This document shows positions 7,175-14,784 of a DNA stretch of 64,000 nt, in pieces. Position numbers and translations under genes: made by a program. Where the stretch lies: contig JAVJSD010000051.1 in the NCBI GenBank assembly GCA_040219575.1, positions 1-64,000 on the forward strand, given 5' to 3'. The notes below the pieces were generated by a model. The model was not told the origin of the DNA. It worked only from the letters and a program-made list of their open reading frames with translations, and searched no databases. Each line of letters opens with the position of its first letter. Within the stretch, counting starts at the first letter, position 1. Source of the DNA: JAVJSD01 sp040219575. GTDB lineage: Bacteria; Planctomycetota; Planctomycetia; Pirellulales; Pirellulaceae.

Positions 7175-7851
7175 GCGGTCTTGGTCCGATTCAGTACGAG
7201 GTTGATGCGGTGCAGTTGCTCGACGCGATCGAATTGCCCGGCCACCTCCTGGGAGTGCGTGACCATCAGCAGGGCGATCTTCTCCTCGCGGCAGGTTTCG
7301 CGGATCAGGTCGACGATGTGCTGCTGATTGGCGGGATCGACGTTGGCGGTCGGTTCGTCGGCCAACAACAACCGGGGCCGATTGGCCAGCGATCGGGCCA
7401 CCGCCACGCGCTGTTGCTCGCCCACCGACAGCGCGTCGGGCTTGTGCGTCATGCGGTGGGCCAGGCCCACGCGGTCGAGCAGTTCGAGGGCCCGCTGGGG
7501 ATCCCGTTTGCCGCGGGCGAAAGTCATGCCCAGCAGCACGTTCTCCAGGGCCGAAAAGCCGCTCATGAGGTTGAAGGTTTGGAAGACGTAGCCGATCTTT
7601 TCGGCCCGAATGCGATCGCGGAGTCCTTCGGAAAACCTGGCGACGTCGACGCCGTCGAGGAGGATGCGTCCGGCGTCGGCCCGACTGATGCCGGCGATCA
7701 CGTGCAACAGCGTCGTCTTGCCGCATCCGCTGGGCCCCAAGAGGACCATCTGCTCGCCGGCGGAGAGGTGGAATTTGGGCACGTCCAGAATCGGCAGCAC
7801 GCCGCCGTCGGGCTCACGGTACGACTTTCGCACGCCTTCCAGATGCAGCAT
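7171..7851 (-). CDS. ABC transporter ATP-binding protein, LolD/MacB type
   Basis: A 226-residue single-domain ATPase. Walker A is GPSGCGKTT, the signature is LSVGEQQR (LSGGQ type), Walker B is LLLADEP and the H-loop is VTHSQE. Length and motifs fit the LolD/MacB group that pairs with FtsX-type permeases. It is the first gene of the minus-strand group running to 3003 and overlaps the permease by ATGA. In the signature, Val replaces the usual second Gly or Gln, which is tolerated in this group. Confidence 0.92.
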   Translation of the reverse strand: MLHLEGVRKSYREPDGGVLPILDVPKFHLSAGEQMVLLGPSGCGKTTLLHVIAGISRADAGRILLDGVDVARFSEGLRDRIRAEKIGYVFQTFNLMSGFSALENVLLGMTFARGKRDPQRALELLDRVGLAHRMTHKPDALSVGEQQRVAVARSLANRPRLLLADEPTANVDPANQQHIVDLIRETCREEKIALLMVTHSQEVAGQFDRVEQLHRINLVLNRTKTA

Positions 7852-7998
7852 GTTGGGAACGCGGGATGACGGCGGGGAGGTTGAATCCTGGACGTCGACA
7901 ACTTAGTCGCTGGCGGTTCAGGCGCAAAGCCGACTCGGGTCGCTGTTTGTACGCTGTCGGGCGGGGAGTGGTTCAGGCGGCGGGCACGCGAGACCGTC

Positions 7999-8557
7999 TG
8001 CCGCACGCCTTCAGCGTGCCTAGGTTATGGGGCGCTCTACCCGGGGCGGCACTCGCTGCGCTCGTTTGCCCCGGGCTGGCCTGCCGTGCACCTTCGGTGC
8101 GAAGATGCAGGGCGAAGCGTTGGGAAACAGCGTGAAGGGATCGGGGAAGGCGAACAGGGAAGGGGAAACCATCACGGTCCGGTTGTCTGCGGTTTCCTCT
8201 GGGGAACGTTCCTACGCACCGAAGGCGCCTGGCAGGTCAGTCCAGGGCAAGTTTGCGCAGCAAACGCCGCCCTGGGTTGAGACGTCCGCGATGAAACGGC
8301 ACGCTGAAGGCGTGCGGCAGCCACCGCCGCACACCTTCGGCGTGCCGATGTTGTTGGGGCGCTCTACCCAGGGCGGCACTCGCTGCGCTCGTTTGCCCCG
8401 GGCTGGCCTGCCGTGCACCTTCGGTGCGAAAAAATGGGCTGACCTATCAGGCGCCTTCGGTGCGAAAGAGGAGTTCGCCTGCTGGGCGCCTTCGGTGCGA
8501 ATGATGCAGGTGGGAGCGGGCTGCTTGAAAACGTCGGAAGTCTGGCGACTTCCGCTA
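7999..8557. repeat. Cluster of palindromic intergenic repeats
   Basis: The 724 bp between 7852 and 8575 has no convincing gene. It contains two ~80 bp direct repeats (8030-8103 and 8356-8429) sharing GGGGCGCTCTACCC and CACTCGCTGCGCTCGTTTGC, each ending in the hairpin CACCTTCGGTGCG. More copies of that hairpin occur as GGCGCCTTCGGTGCG at about 8449 and 8486, inverted at about 8216, and as variants GCACGCCTTCAGCGTGCC (8002) and ACACCTTCGGCGTG (8331). A REP-B hairpin (GGAAGTC-TGGC-GACTTCC) lies at 8537-8553 next to the aroK stop. Confidence 0.8.
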
Positions 8558-8575
8558 CACGATTTCGAACAGCGT

Positions 8576-9130
8576 CTACTCTCTCGCCAAACTCGCCACA
8601 ATCTCGTCGACCACCTGCCCGGGCGATTTGCCTTCGGTGTCGACGGTGAGCGCGGCGCACTGTCGATAGACCGGGTCCCGCACGGCCAGCAACTGCACGA
8701 TTTCGTCGAGGCCGCCGGAGGTGGTGAGGTTGGGGCGGCGCTCGGTGGTGGTGGCGTCGGACGTCACGCGGGCGAGGATGGTTTCGGCGTCGGCGGTCAG
8801 CCAGACGATTCTTCCACCGGCCAATGCGGCGCGGTTCTGCTCGCGCATCACCGCCCCGCCGCCGAGGGCCACGACCAGATCGTGGCGGCGGGCGAGATCG
8901 GCGATGACATCGCTTTCTAGTTCGCGAAAGACGCCCTCGCCGTCGGCGGCGAAGATGTCGGCGATCGTGCGGCCGGCCCGGCGTTCGAGCTCCACGTCGG
9001 CGTCGAGGAACGTGCGCTGCAACCGCTCGGCCAGCAATCGCGCCACCGTGCTCTTGCCGACGCCCCGGTAGCCGATCAGGTAAAGGTTCATCGACGTCAC
9101 ATTGATTCCGCCAGGGGGAGACGCCGTCAT
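8576..9130 (-). CDS. aroK: Shikimate kinase
   Basis: This 184-residue enzyme phosphorylates shikimate at the 3-hydroxyl using ATP, in the chorismate pathway. Walker A is GYRGVGKST, the substrate-binding region is FLDADVELERRAGRTIADIF, the glycine loop is ALGGGAV, and RRPNLT provides the lid arginine. The ATG at 9128-9130 overlaps the aroDE stop (ATGA), suggesting translational coupling. An internal Met at 9089-9091 (MNLYLIGYRGVG) matches the usual family start, so the first 13 residues may not be translated. The gene acts directly after the product of its neighbour. Confidence 0.93.
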   Translation of the reverse strand: MTASPPGGINVTSMNLYLIGYRGVGKSTVARLLAERLQRTFLDADVELERRAGRTIADIFAADGEGVFRELESDVIADLARRHDLVVALGGGAVMREQNRAALAGGRIVWLTADAETILARVTSDATTTERRPNLTTSGGLDEIVQLLAVRDPVYRQCAALTVDTEGKSPGQVVDEIVASLARE

Positions 9131-10614
9131 CCGCGGCCGTGTGGACCGATGGCCCGTTTGAGGTCCTCGCGCATCTCTTTGACCGGCGGCGTCTGCCCGG
9201 TGAACAGGCGGAACTGCAGCGCCGCCTGCCGTACGAACATCTCGACGCCCGTGATCACCGTGCAGCCGACCTGCCGGGCCTCCTTCAGCAGCAGCGTCTG
9301 CTCGGGGTTGTAGACGGTGTCGAAGACGGTCATGGCGGGCTTGAGGTGCTTGCGGTCGTAGGGCGACTCGTCGACGTTGGGATGCATGCCGATGGGCGTG
9401 CCGTTGACAATGATGTCGGGCTTGAGGTCATAGCGCTCGTCCCACTCGATGGCGCGGCAACCGAGCCGTTCGGCGAGCTCCTGCGAGCGCATGTGGGTTC
9501 GCGAGGCGATGTGCACCTGAGCCTCGCGCTGCACGAGGCCGAAGGCGATGGCCCGCGAGACGCCCCCCGCGCCGAGCACCAGCGCCGCCTTGCCGGCGAA
9601 TGGCTTCTCGGTGGGATCGCCCTTGAGCGAGGCGTCGAGGCTGTCCATGGCCGCCTTGAAGTCGGTGTTGTAGCCGAGGGCCTGGTCGTCGTCGAAGATG
9701 ATCGTGTTGGCGGCGCCGATGCCGCGGACCGAACTGTCGGCCTTGGCCAGATGCCGCAGCACCGACTCCTTGTGGGGAATGGTGATGCTCAACCCCTTCA
9801 CGCCCATCTCGCGGCAGTCGAACAGGAAGTCGTCGATGTCCTCGCGCGGCACGCGGAACGGCACGTACACCTTGTTCAGCTTCAGTCGCCGGAAGGCCGC
9901 GTTGTGGATGATCGGGCTGAGGCTGTGTCCGATCGGGTCGGCCGCCACGCCGTAGACATCGGTGTTCTCGTCGATCTTGTCGTACTGGAAGACGTCGGTC
10001 ATCTGCCGGAAACTGAGCTGGCCCGGCGCGAGCGTCCGCTCGTGATGGAACGTGGCGTAGGTGAACGGCGCGCCGAACTTGCCCGCCAGAATCCGCGACG
10101 GCGTGCCGATCTCGCCCATGCAGATGCCGACCGTGGGCAGGATCGCCTTTTTCACCATCCGCAGCATCCGCAGGTTGTCGTGCGGGCTGTGGGCCATCGT
10201 CGAGATCTTGACGATGTCGGCGTCGAGGCCGGCCATTCGCTCCCAGATGGTCTCCAGGTCGTCGGGCGTCTCGCGGAAGTCGTGCAGGCTGACGATCCGT
10301 TTCGTCTTGCCGTAACGGGGAATGTCGCCCGCGACGTCCTCCTCCAGGTCGACGTACTCCACGCCTTCGGCGATCGCCGCCCGCAGCAGCATCATGCGGG
10401 CCTGTTCGGTGCCGGCCCATTTTCCTCCGTCGCGTTCGCGGCGGCAGGTGATGATCACCGGGCAGGGGCGGTCGTCGATCAGGCGCTTGAGGTTGACGTC
10501 GCGGCGGATGTAATCCAGCCGCAACTCCACCAGCCTGGCGCCCTGTTCGACCAGGTGGCCATGCTCGGCCTTCATCTGCTTGTGGCGGCCCCGTCCGATG
10601 CTGACGCAGATCAT
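9127..10614 (-). CDS. aroDE: Bifunctional 3-dehydroquinate dehydratase / shikimate dehydrogenase
   Basis: A 495-residue fusion of type I dehydroquinase (about 1-225) and shikimate dehydrogenase (about 230-495). The AroD half shows the catalytic His in VSLHDFRET and the Schiff-base Lys in ADIVKISTMA. The AroE half shows GHSLSPIIHNAAF, the catalytic Lys in SITIPHKES, NTDFKAA and the NADP-binding GAGGVSRAIAFGL. The fused enzyme converts dehydroquinate to shikimate, then AroK acts. Similar fusions are known in plants, chlamydiae and planctomycetes. The start MICVSIGRGRHKQM (10612-10614) fits the first beta-strand of AroD. Confidence 0.95.
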   Translation of the reverse strand: MICVSIGRGRHKQMKAEHGHLVEQGARLVELRLDYIRRDVNLKRLIDDRPCPVIITCRRERDGGKWAGTEQARMMLLRAAIAEGVEYVDLEEDVAGDIPRYGKTKRIVSLHDFRETPDDLETIWERMAGLDADIVKISTMAHSPHDNLRMLRMVKKAILPTVGICMGEIGTPSRILAGKFGAPFTYATFHHERTLAPGQLSFRQMTDVFQYDKIDENTDVYGVAADPIGHSLSPIIHNAAFRRLKLNKVYVPFRVPREDIDDFLFDCREMGVKGLSITIPHKESVLRHLAKADSSVRGIGAANTIIFDDDQALGYNTDFKAAMDSLDASLKGDPTEKPFAGKAALVLGAGGVSRAIAFGLVQREAQVHIASRTHMRSQELAERLGCRAIEWDERYDLKPDIIVNGTPIGMHPNVDESPYDRKHLKPAMTVFDTVYNPEQTLLLKEARQVGCTVITGVEMFVRQAALQFRLFTGQTPPVKEMREDLKRAIGPHGRG

Positions 10615-10762
10615 AGGATCCAAAACCCCGATTGTGGTTGGGTGAGAAACAGCGAGTGAACGACGAGGGACGCCCCGCGCGGGCGGCCGCCCGTTTGCAC
10701 CTTGCACCCGATGAGCTGAGTGTTCCGTTGGCGGTTTATTCTTATCCAGTCGGCCCGCTTCT

Positions 10763-12820
10763 TCAAGTTCGCTTGAACCGCCGATCAAGCTCGTCGCGGG
10801 AGAAGACCAGGGCGGTCGGCCGGCCGTGGGGGCAGTGGTGCGAGTCCTGGCAGAGATGCCGCTGCTGGATCAGGGCGTCGATCTCCTCCATCGAGAGCCG
10901 GTCGCCCGCCTTGATCGCGGCCTTGCAGGAAATCATGTGCAACAGCTCGTCGAGCAGGTCGCGGCGGTCGGGGGGGGCTGCGTCGGTCCCCAGTTGCTCG
11001 ACCACCTGACGCAGCAACTCGGCGGGGGGCGTCCGGCCCAGCATCGCCGGGTACGACGACATCAGCACCGTGTCGCCGCCGAAGGGCTCGATCTCGATCC
11101 CCAGGCGGGACAACGCCTCGCGGGCGTCGAGCGCGGCCGCCGCCTCCGAGGCCGTCAGGTGCACCGTCTCCGGGACCAGCAGTCGCTGGCGTTCGACCAC
11201 CCCCTCAAGCACCTTCTCCCGCAGGTGTTCATACAGGATCCGCTCGTGCAGGGCGTGCTGATCGATGACCACCATGCCCGACTCGTCCTCGGTGATCAGG
11301 TAGCGGTTCTGCACCTGCAGCGCGGTGGGTCGCCGCGACGGCGGAGGCGCCGCCGGCCCGTTCGGAGCGTCCCCGTGCGCGGCGTCTCTATGCGCGGCGT
11401 CCCCGTGCGCGGCGTCTCCGTGTGTGGCGTCTCCGTGTGTGGCCCGCCAGGCGGCGGTCGCCGGCAGCGGCAGCTCGGGCATGCCGCCCGACTCGGTTTC
11501 GTCCGTCGCACGCTCCACCGCGTAGCGCACCGTGCCCGCGGCGGGCCAACTCCGATCCAGTCGGGTAATCTCCAGCGGCGGGCGGCGCGCGTAGTCCAAG
11601 TCGAGTTCGGCTTGCCGCTCACGCTCGGTTTGCGTGTCGCGGGCCTCGACCGGCGTCTCACCGGCCGTCGCACTCGACGTAGACGTAGACGTAGACGCGG
11701 ACGTGGACGGCGAGAGCTGCCCCTTGGCCCACTCGACCAGTTCCCGGCGATGCGAACGCGCCGAGGTAGTGTCGTGCGCCGAGGCTTCGGGACGCGCGTC
11801 GCCATGATCGAATCGCACCCGGGCGGTCAGGTCGCTCGACAGAAACTTCGACCGCAGCGTGCCCAGCATCTGGCTGTAGATTCGCCCGCCGTCGACGAAC
11901 CGCACTTCCAACTTGGCCGGGTGCACGTTTACGTCGACCGCCTCGGCCGGCATTTGCAGACGCAGAAACGCGATCGGAAAGCGGCCGGTCAGCAGCAGGC
12001 CGCGGTAGGCCTCGCCGAGGGCGTGCTGCAGCGCGCGATCGCGGATGTGCCGGCCGTTGAGGAACAGGTACTGCATGCGGTTGTTGCCGCGGCTGAACTG
12101 CGGATCGGCCACGTAGCCCGAGAGCTGCACCTGGGCGTCGCGGTTCTCGATGGCGATCAGCCCTTCGCTCAGCTCCTCGCCGAAGAAGGTGGCGATCCGC
12201 TCGCGCCAGGTTTCCGCCGCCGGCAGATCGTGCACGATCTTGTCGTTGTGCCGCAGCGTAAAGTGAATGCGCGGGCAAGCGAGCGCCGCGCGGGTGAAGG
12301 CTTCCGAGACGTGCCCCATCTCGGTTTGCGTGGTCCGCATGAACTTCCGCCGCACCGGCGTGTTGTAGAACAGGTTGCGGACCTCGATCGAGGTGCCGAC
12401 CGGGCAGCCGCAGGGCGCGACGTCGCCGACCGCGCCGCCGTGGACCTCCAGTTCGAAGCCCGCCGTCGCATCGCCGGTGCGGCTGCGCATGGTGGTCTGG
12501 CTGATTTCGGCGATCGAGGCCAGCGCCTCGCCGCGGAAGCCGAGCGTGCCGACGCGGAACAGGTCGTCGGCGTCTTGAATCTTGCTGGTGGCGTGGCTGG
12601 CGACCGCCAGCGGCAGGTCCTCGGGCGCGATGCCGCAGCCGTCGTCGGCGATGCGAATCAGCTCGAGCCCCCCCTTGGCCACGCTGACGTCGATCCGCGT
12701 CGAGCCGGCGTCGATGGCGTTTTCGAGCAGTTCCTTGACCACGCTGGCCGGTCGCTCGATCACCTCGCCCGCGGCGATCTTGTTGATGACGCTCGGCGGT
12801 AGTTGCTTAATCGCAGGCAT
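10763..12820 (-). CDS. mutL: DNA mismatch repair protein MutL
   Basis: A 685-residue MutL. The N-terminal GHKL ATPase (about 1-330) has KIAAGEVIERPASVVKELLENAIDAG, DDGCGI and GFRGEALASI. The C-terminal part carries the endonuclease motif DQHALHERILYE (from residue ~519), an exact DQHA-X2-E-X4-E, and CPHGRPT near 660, the zinc-site motif. This MutL is therefore predicted to nick DNA, as in bacteria without MutH. The linker is low-complexity, with Ser-Thr repeats and a five-unit HGDA repeat. The gene is on the same strand as aroDE, 148 bp upstream. Confidence 0.96.
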   Translation of the reverse strand: MPAIKQLPPSVINKIAAGEVIERPASVVKELLENAIDAGSTRIDVSVAKGGLELIRIADDGCGIAPEDLPLAVASHATSKIQDADDLFRVGTLGFRGEALASIAEISQTTMRSRTGDATAGFELEVHGGAVGDVAPCGCPVGTSIEVRNLFYNTPVRRKFMRTTQTEMGHVSEAFTRAALACPRIHFTLRHNDKIVHDLPAAETWRERIATFFGEELSEGLIAIENRDAQVQLSGYVADPQFSRGNNRMQYLFLNGRHIRDRALQHALGEAYRGLLLTGRFPIAFLRLQMPAEAVDVNVHPAKLEVRFVDGGRIYSQMLGTLRSKFLSSDLTARVRFDHGDARPEASAHDTTSARSHRRELVEWAKGQLSPSTSASTSTSTSSATAGETPVEARDTQTERERQAELDLDYARRPPLEITRLDRSWPAAGTVRYAVERATDETESGGMPELPLPATAAWRATHGDATHGDAAHGDAAHRDAAHGDAPNGPAAPPPSRRPTALQVQNRYLITEDESGMVVIDQHALHERILYEHLREKVLEGVVERQRLLVPETVHLTASEAAAALDAREALSRLGIEIEPFGGDTVLMSSYPAMLGRTPPAELLRQVVEQLGTDAAPPDRRDLLDELLHMISCKAAIKAGDRLSMEEIDALIQQRHLCQDSHHCPHGRPTALVFSRDELDRRFKRT
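11367..11441. repeat. 15-bp tandem repeat inside mutL
   Basis: Five consecutive 15-bp units of the form GCGTCCCCGTGCGCG, with a few substitutions, encode the HGDAA-type repeats of the MutL linker. A second, 6-bp repeat (GACGTA) at about 11676-11700 encodes alternating Ser-Thr. Both are in frame and in the disordered linker, so length changes would be tolerated. Confidence 0.85.
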
Positions 12821-13166
12821 GCGGTCCGTCTTGTTGCATCCGTGTGAAAGTCATGATCCGTCAACGCGTCCCCGTTCTGGTTGTCCGCAGATAGACGCAG
12901 ATTATCGCAGATTTCCTTGAGCCAAGCGCGCGAACCGCGCCGCGCAGCGGCAAGAATGCTTCCTGGTCGCTCGTCGCATCTTGTCGCTTTCCGCTTGCTC
13001 TGTTTGCTCCTGCTGCAACGCAACGGCTGCTTTCGTTCGCGTTGTTGCGTGAGCTTCGCGTTGTTGAGTGAGCATTGGCAACCTGGAAGCCTACCCTACG
13101 TCATGTTCCTCATCGGCGTGAATCTGCGAGAATCTGCGGACGACCTTCCCGCCGGCGCGAAACCGT
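12821..13166. other. Intergenic region without a gene
   Basis: I see no coding region in this 346 bp gap. It holds an inverted pair of the ATCTGCG type: CCGCAGATAGACGCAGATTA near 12881 and GAATCTGCGAGAATCTGCGG near 13121. Three GCTTTCGTTCGCGTTGTTG-like partial repeats lie around 13030-13075. Confidence 0.6.
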
Positions 13167-14573
13167 TCAATCCTTACCGTACTTGTCGAGTTTGCGATAC
13201 AGCGTCCGCGCGCCGATGCCGAGGATCCGCGCCGCTTCTTCGCGGTTGCCGTTGGTCAGTTTCAGGGTCTCGGTGATCGCCCATCGCTCGATGACGTCCA
13301 TCGGGCAGCCGATCAGGTTGCCGGGGCCCTCGTTCACTTGCTGGTCGATCTCTTTGGCCGGCACTTCCAAATCGGGGGGCAGGTCGTCGAGATCGAGCAC
13401 CTCGTCGATGTCGAGCACCACCATGTTCTCGACGACGTTCCGCAATTGCCGCACGTTGCCGGGCCAGTCGTAGTCGAAGAACCTTCGCATCACCGCCGGC
13501 GAGACGTTCTTGACCGTCTTTTGATGCCGCCGGGCGAACTGGCGGCGGAAGGCGTCGACCAGCGGCACGATGTCCTCCCGGCGGTCGGCCAGCGGCGGCA
13601 GGTCGACCGTCACCACCTTCAGCCGGTAGTAAAGGTCGTTGCGGAACGAACCGTCGCGGATGGCGTCTTCCAGGTCGCGGTTGGTGGCCGACAGCACGCG
13701 GACGTTGACCTTGATCGGCTTGTTGTCGCCCACCCGGGTGATCTCCCGCTCCTCGAGCACCCGCAGCAGTTTGATCTGCGTGGCGGCCGGCATGTCGCCC
13801 ACCTCGTCGAGAAACAACGTGCCGCCGTTGGCGTATTCGAACTTGCCGACGCGGTCGCTGAGCGCGTCGGTGAAGGCCCCCTTCACGTGGCCGAACAGTT
13901 CGCTCTCAACCAGGTGCTCGGCCACCGCCCCGCAATTGAGGGCCACGAACGGCTTGTTCTTGCGGGGGCTGTTCTGGTGGATGGCCTGCGCGACCAATTC
14001 CTTGCCGGTGCCCGAGTCGCCGCGGATCAGCACGCCGGCGTCGGTGGGGGCGATCCGCTTGAGCCGCTCGATGACTTTCTTCATCAAGTCGCTGACGGCG
14101 ATGATCCCCTCGAAGCCGAATCGCTCGTCGAGCCGCCGGCTGAGTTCGAGGTTCTTGCGCTCCAGCACCAGCTGCGCGACCGCCTTCTCCGCCGCCGCCC
14201 GCAACCGCTCCGACGTGATCGGCTTCTCGATGAAGGTGTAGGCGCCCAGTTGCATCGCCTCCACCGCCCGGGGCACGGTGCCGTGGCCGGTGATCATGAT
14301 CACCTGGCACTCCGGCTGGTGCTCCTTGGTGCGGCTGAGGATGCCCATCCCGTCGATGTCGTTCATCATCAGGTCGGTGACGACCAGGTCGAACGGCTGC
14401 TCCTCGACTTTCCTGGCCCCCTCGGGCCCGGAGGTGGCGACCGTACACTCGTACCCCACGCGCTCGAGGGCCTCGCTCATGGCCTCGGCGTGGTCGCGTT
14501 CGTTGTCGACTAGGAGCACGCGGATGGCCGGCCCGAAGACCTCCACCGCCTCGCTGGCGTTCTGCTTGGCCAT
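13167..14573 (-). CDS. NtrC-family sigma-54 response regulator
   Basis: A 468-residue regulator. The N-terminal receiver (about 17-135) has acidic residues near position 23-25, phospho-acceptor Asp67 in VVTDLMM and the conserved Lys in FIEKP. The AAA+ domain (about 155-390) has Walker A GDSGTGKE, the sigma-54 contact loop GAFTDA and Walker B TLFLDEVGD. A Fis-type helix-turn-helix (EEAARILGIGARTLYRKL) is at the C-terminus. The loop reads GAFTDA where GAFTGA is usual; the change is at a tolerated position. No partner histidine kinase lies next to it, so its signal is unknown. The ATG at 14571-14573 fits the receiver start. Confidence 0.93.
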   Translation of the reverse strand: MAKQNASEAVEVFGPAIRVLLVDNERDHAEAMSEALERVGYECTVATSGPEGARKVEEQPFDLVVTDLMMNDIDGMGILSRTKEHQPECQVIMITGHGTVPRAVEAMQLGAYTFIEKPITSERLRAAAEKAVAQLVLERKNLELSRRLDERFGFEGIIAVSDLMKKVIERLKRIAPTDAGVLIRGDSGTGKELVAQAIHQNSPRKNKPFVALNCGAVAEHLVESELFGHVKGAFTDALSDRVGKFEYANGGTLFLDEVGDMPAATQIKLLRVLEEREITRVGDNKPIKVNVRVLSATNRDLEDAIRDGSFRNDLYYRLKVVTVDLPPLADRREDIVPLVDAFRRQFARRHQKTVKNVSPAVMRRFFDYDWPGNVRQLRNVVENMVVLDIDEVLDLDDLPPDLEVPAKEIDQQVNEGPGNLIGCPMDVIERWAITETLKLTNGNREEAARILGIGARTLYRKLDKYGKD

Positions 14574-14625
14574 GCGGTCGATGATACAAAATCGCCGCGG
14601 CGAGCAGTAGCGGGGCGCTCCACCG

Positions 14626-14650
14626 CCCCAAGCCGACGGCTTTGCCGTCG
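14626..14650. repeat. REP-A palindromic repeat
   Basis: The hairpin GCCGACGGC-TTT-GCCGTCG preceded by CCCCAA lies between the response regulator and the WD40 gene. Other copies are at 16865-16890 (inverted), 18147-18171 and 18216-18240 (inverted). Confidence 0.85.
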
Positions 14651-14784
14651 TGGTTGGCGCGACGGAGCAGTATTCGCATGCCTCCATTCGCGCAGACTTG
14701 CTATGCTGACGCAGCGAAAGGCCTTCGATCGCGCTATTGCCCGGAGCACACATTGTGTCGCGCCCAGTTCTAGGAGGATTGTCG

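Noticed and set aside
8001..8557. CRISPR array
   Set aside because: Repeats are palindromic, irregularly spaced and partly inverted; there are no uniform spacers and no cas genes.
10615..10788. Longer aroDE start up to 10788
   Set aside because: The extra residues have no similarity to AroD and would overlap the mutL end; Met at 10612-10614 fits the first strand of the enzyme.
9139..12802. Very long plus-strand open frames opposite aroDE and mutL
   Set aside because: They mirror genes with full motif support. High GC makes stops rare in the antisense frame, and the translations are low-complexity (His, Arg, Gly, Val-rich) with no family signature.
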